A program made the translations under genes and the position numbers. This document shows, piece after piece, positions 5,875 through 8,520 of a stretch of 8,520 nucleotides of DNA. The number at the start of each line of letters is the position of its first letter. Within the stretch, counting starts at the first letter, position 1. The DNA comes from Thermomicrobiales bacterium. Its GTDB lineage: Bacteria > Chloroflexota > Chloroflexia > Thermomicrobiales > UBA6265. The notes beneath the pieces are model-generated. The model made no database searches and was not told the DNA's origin. It saw nothing but the letters and a program-made list of their open reading frames with translations. The stretch covers positions 1 through 8,520 of the forward strand of contig JADLCW010000170.1 of the NCBI GenBank assembly GCA_020847015.1, written 5' to 3'.

Positions 5875-6696
5875 TTATGCCGGCATCTCGCCAATGAAGA
5901 GGTCAGCGAGCGGGTTCGAGCCCTCGATCACCGAGATGCCGAGAATGTCCGGCGCCGGCATCTCCTCCGGCATGCTGACCGGCATCCAGCCCGAGCCATC
6001 GGCGGCAACGGTCATATCTCCCAGCACGACTCGGTCTTCGCCTGCGCCGACCCAGACCTTGTAGACCCGGTCATCATCCGAGGGCGGGCAGCCATCCACC
6101 ACCACGATCATCTCGCCGTTGGCGTTCTTCATCATTTTGCCGACGCCCCAGCTCTCGCCGTACTGGCTGGCCGGCATCTGCTCCATCGGCATCACGGTGG
6201 TATCGGGTGATACGAACGCGGCCAGCGTACCGGCGGTGGTGCGCGCGTCGTCCCGCTGGTCGATCAGATCGTTGATCCAGTACCCGAGGCCACCCAGACT
6301 GATCAGCAGCACCGCCGCGGCAGCCAATGCCCAGCCACGGAGTGACGACGACCGGCGTCGCTCGGCCAGCGACACCACCGGAGCCGCCGGCTGCGGCGCC
6401 GGCACGGCAGCCGGAACCGGCGCCGCGGGCCGGGTATCCTGCGGAAGCTCCGCCGCGCGTTCGAGCAGCGACGCGCGCTGCCCGGCGGAAGGCGCCACCG
6501 GCGCCAGCGCCGTACCGAGCGCTCCGGTGACCGCCTCGAAATGGACCAGCTGCGCCGAGCAGGCGGGACAAACGGCAAGATGGGCTGAAACGGCGTCCGC
6601 TTCATCCGCATCCAGCGCGCCGAGCGCGTAGAGTGGCAGGAGTTCCTCCACATCATCGCACGTCAGCAGATTGTCCAGTGTCCCGCGGTTACTCAT
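5875..6696 (-). CDS. Membrane anti-sigma factor, zinc finger plus RskA domain
   Basis: The 273-residue protein is predicted to bind and inhibit the ECF sigma factor encoded just upstream. Order: a zf-HC2/ZAS domain (about 10-60) with H39-x3-C43-x2-C46 and the typical LLPLYALGALDADEA start; a Pro/Ala-rich linker (about 82-110); one TM helix (about 121-141, GWALAAAAVLLISLGG) preceded by RRR, so the N-terminus faces the cytoplasm; and an outer RskA-type domain (about 150-273, with YKVWVGAGEDRVVLGDM and DGSGWMPV). RskA-class proteins are released by regulated intramembrane proteolysis; that this one is too is an inference. The ATG lies 22 nt after the sigma stop, with GAGG 14 nt before it, slightly far. 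Odd: 11 of its 12 methionines are in the part after the TM helix, including six Met-Pro pairs. Confidence 0.9.
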   Translation of the reverse strand: MSNRGTLDNLLTCDDVEELLPLYALGALDADEADAVSAHLAVCPACSAQLVHFEAVTGALGTALAPVAPSAGQRASLLERAAELPQDTRPAAPVPAAVPAPQPAAPVVSLAERRRSSSLRGWALAAAAVLLISLGGLGYWINDLIDQRDDARTTAGTLAAFVSPDTTVMPMEQMPASQYGESWGVGKMMKNANGEMIVVVDGCPPSDDDRVYKVWVGAGEDRVVLGDMTVAADGSGWMPVSMPEEMPAPDILGISVIEGSNPLADLFIGEMPA

Positions 6697-6718
6697 ACGA
6701 TTTGCGTGATCCTCGCAC

Positions 6719-7390
6719 TCATTCCACAGCGCCCTGCTCGAATCCGGTCAGCGTCTGCGCCAGGCGCTGCATGCCGGTGCGGATCTGGGTCTTCACGGTG
6801 CCGAGCGGCCGGGAGAGCTGCTCCGCGATCTCCCGGTGGCTCAGCCCGCCGAAATAGGCCAGCTCCAGCGTTTCCCGTTGCTCCCGCGAGAGCATCGTCA
6901 TCGCCGCTCGCACCCGGTCTCCGATATCCGCGGTCGCCGCCTGATCGGCGGGATCGGGATCAGGATCGACCAGGAAGGTGGCGGGATCGAGCGGCGCTCC
7001 ATCCTCACCCCCCGCGAAATCAGCGAACCGCCGCTCTCGCTGCTTCCGCAGCACATCGATCGCGCGGTTACGCGCCACCCGCAGGATCCACCCTCCGAAT
7101 GCGCCTCGCTGTGAATCATACGTACCAGGGTGCTGCCACAGATGGAGAAAAACGTCCTGAACCGTTTCTTCGGCTAACCGGCGGTCGCGCAGGATCGGCA
7201 GCATCAAGGCCAACGCCGATGGCGCATGGCGGTCATACAGCTCGCCAAGCGCCTGCGCATCCCCACGCACCACCCGCGCCATCAGCGCGGCGTCGCGCGC
7301 CTGATCGGAAGGCGAAAAAAGGGCGCGCGAGGACCGCGCCTCAACGCCCGCTCCTGACACCGCTGGTTGTGACGCCTGTCCCTCGGTCAC
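6719..7390 (-). CDS. ECF-family RNA polymerase sigma factor
   Basis: The 223-residue sigma-70-type factor of the extracytoplasmic-function class directs RNA polymerase to stress promoters. Region 2 (about 45-118) shows GELYDRHAPSALALML, the ETVQDVFLHLW core and GGWILRVARNRAIDVLRK, which contacts the -10 element. Region 4 (about 158-212) shows LSREQRETLELAYFGGLSHREIAEQ and GTVKTQIRTGMQRL, the helix-turn-helix for the -35 element. An Asp/Pro-rich linker (about 128-152) joins them. The start is a GTG at 7390 with no strong ribosome site; the first 35 residues are not conserved-looking, so a later start such as the ATG at 7279 remains possible. It is followed at 22 nt by its probable anti-sigma factor and preceded at 141 nt by the kinase gene. 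The sequence pattern is closest to SigK/RpoE-like ECFs paired with RskA proteins. Confidence 0.93.
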   Translation of the reverse strand: MTEGQASQPAVSGAGVEARSSRALFSPSDQARDAALMARVVRGDAQALGELYDRHAPSALALMLPILRDRRLAEETVQDVFLHLWQHPGTYDSQRGAFGGWILRVARNRAIDVLRKQRERRFADFAGGEDGAPLDPATFLVDPDPDPADQAATADIGDRVRAAMTMLSREQRETLELAYFGGLSHREIAEQLSRPLGTVKTQIRTGMQRLAQTLTGFEQGAVE

Positions 7391-7531
7391 GAGTCGCTAC
7401 GTCTCGCTTTCCTCGTCGTGCGCACGGCGCGACTACGCGCAGGACCTGCGATCGCCTGGTTCCAGTCTATCAAACAGCGGATTGTTGAGGCTTCGGTAGG
7501 GATACCGATCCGCGGGCGTTCGGTGCTCCGC

Positions 7532-8520
7532 TCAGGGCGTCCAGCCCGTTGTCTCGCCGATCGAGCGGCGCACGCCGTCAACCAGCTCCTGAATGGCGCC
7601 GGGCGCGCCCGTGCCGGCCGGCTCCACCCCGCCGCTCCAGACATATCCTTCCGTCTCGATCCCATCAATCTCGACCGCCACCGGCCACCAGGTAACGCCA
7701 TCGGCGGTCACCGCGTCACCGAGCACCTCGAACCGGAAACCGAACGGTAGTGAATCGAGCACGAACGTTGCCTCGCCCGCCGCCGCGCGGAGATTAAGCT
7801 GGTCAACCCGCACCCGCGCCTCGATCCCCGGCCCCAGCGTATCCGGCCGGGTGTTGAAGGGCGGCAACTCCCCCCGGGTGACAATGACCAGCGCTCCCAG
7901 CACCAGGTTCACCAGCAGCAAGGCGATCACCGCCCGCCAGAGCCAGCGGCGCAGCCGCACCGATTGCACGAAGATCGGCGCGTGGCTCCGGTGCGACGCC
8001 GGCTCCACGACCAGCGGGCGGAACGGCGCGTGAGTCGGCACCGTCAATGGCCCTATCGCCTCGGCGCCGGCCACCCCGCGCCGGCCGGTCCGCTCCTCGG
8101 CCGCGTCGTCCACCGCGTTCCGGAAAAAGGCGGCGAAGGTGGGCGCATCGCGAAAACGGTCATGCGGCCGCTTGGCGAGCGCGCCCAGCACGATTGGATC
8201 GATCGATGGCGGCAGGGTGCCGCGCGGCTCCACCTGCGACGGCGGCAGCGGGTCATCTTCCAGGTGCGCGCGAATGACATCGTGCCGGACGGCGCCTTCG
8301 TCATCCGTGTCGAACGGAGGGCGGCCGGTCAACATCTCGTAGACCACGCAACCCAGGGCGTAGACATCGGTCTGGATATCAACCTTTTCGCCACTCGCCT
8401 GTTCCGGCGCCAGGTAGGAAACCGTGCCGAAGGTGGTGCCGCCGATCAGCTCCTGCGGGGTCTGCGCCGGCTGCGCGAGGCCGAAGTCGATCAGCTTCAC
8501 CAGCCCGTCCGGCTGGATAA
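7532..8520 (-). CDS. Ser/Thr protein kinase with TM segment and extracellular SH3 domain (N-terminus beyond window)
   Basis: This is the C-terminal part of a Hanks-type membrane kinase; the frame runs off the right edge, so the ATP-binding lobe is missing from view. Just inside the edge, IQPDGLVKLIDFGLA gives the DFG motif. It is followed by the activation loop ending in YLAPEQ, the TDVYALGCVVYEMLTGRPPF helix segment and AKRPHDRF at the end of the kinase domain. Counting from the GTG at 8500, a linker (about 130-185) leads to one TM helix (about 187-208) and an outer SH3b domain (about 227-292; VRVDQLNLRAAAG, WWPV, GYVWSGGVEP) of the kind that binds peptidoglycan-like ligands. A true start at that GTG is rejected because it would cut the kinase at DFG. 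It lies on the same strand, 141 nt upstream of the ECF sigma gene. A role in cell-envelope sensing is inferred. Confidence 0.92.
   Translation of the reverse strand, partial: IQPDGLVKLIDFGLAQPAQTPQELIGGTTFGTVSYLAPEQASGEKVDIQTDVYALGCVVYEMLTGRPPFDTDDEGAVRHDVIRAHLEDDPLPPSQVEPRGTLPPSIDPIVLGALAKRPHDRFRDAPTFAAFFRNAVDDAAEERTGRRGVAGAEAIGPLTVPTHAPFRPLVVEPASHRSHAPIFVQSVRLRRWLWRAVIALLLVNLVLGALVIVTRGELPPFNTRPDTLGPGIEARVRVDQLNLRAAAGEATFVLDSLPFGFRFEVLGDAVTADGVTWWPVAVEIDGIETEGYVWSGGVEPAGTGAPGAIQELVDGVRRSIGETTGWTP

Noticed and set aside
7391..7531. Terminator between the kinase and sigma genes
   Set aside because: No GC-rich stem followed by a T-run is seen on the minus strand, so read-through from the kinase gene remains possible.

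Overview
The window is a GC-rich stretch of bacterial chromosome. The family mix and protein style (high-GC, Ala/Arg/Gly-rich proteins, an RskA-type anti-sigma factor, a Hanks-type kinase with an extracellular SH3 domain, a zinc ribbon of the 'CxxC-x24-CxxC' kind) suggest Chloroflexota, perhaps the Thermomicrobia/Sphaerobacter group. That placement is an inference from protein style and was not tested by a search. I see no phage gene, CRISPR array, tRNA or rRNA.

Left part (about 100-3500, minus strand): glucose-6-phosphate isomerase (pgi) lies at the 3' end. Upstream of it is a tight three-gene operon encoding a small [2Fe-2S] ferredoxin-like protein, an FAD/NAD-type oxidoreductase and a BFD-type [2Fe-2S] protein. 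Together these make the electron-transfer part of an HcnAB / octopine-oxidase / hydroxyproline-dehydrogenase-like enzyme, but as three separate genes and with no catalytic D-amino-acid-oxidase-like subunit in the window. Diverging from this operon is a complete class III PLP-dependent aminotransferase (plus strand, 3497-4909). The shared 237-bp control region holds a perfect 16-bp palindrome and candidate promoters on both strands. The arrangement suggests co-regulated catabolism of an amine or amino acid, with the substrate unknown.

Middle (4910-5371): a strong intrinsic terminator closes the aminotransferase gene. It is followed by about 370 bp without a convincing gene, packed with at least eight short hairpins. 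Three of them, next to the following gene, look like the structured end of an IS200/IS605-type element or another structured RNA.

Right part (5372-8520, minus strand): a signalling cluster in the order (5' to 3') Ser/Thr kinase with transmembrane segment and extracellular SH3 domain (its N-terminus lies beyond the window), ECF sigma factor, membrane anti-sigma factor (zinc finger, one TM helix, RskA domain) and a double zinc-ribbon protein. The sigma and anti-sigma genes form a classic pair in which the membrane protein holds the sigma factor until an outside signal releases it. The anti-sigma factor has an unusual methionine-rich outer domain.

The best leads are the catalytic-subunit-less oxidase module with its divergent aminotransferase, the Met-rich anti-sigma sensor domain, and the hairpin-dense gene-free segment. 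None of these can be called a new system from sequence alone.
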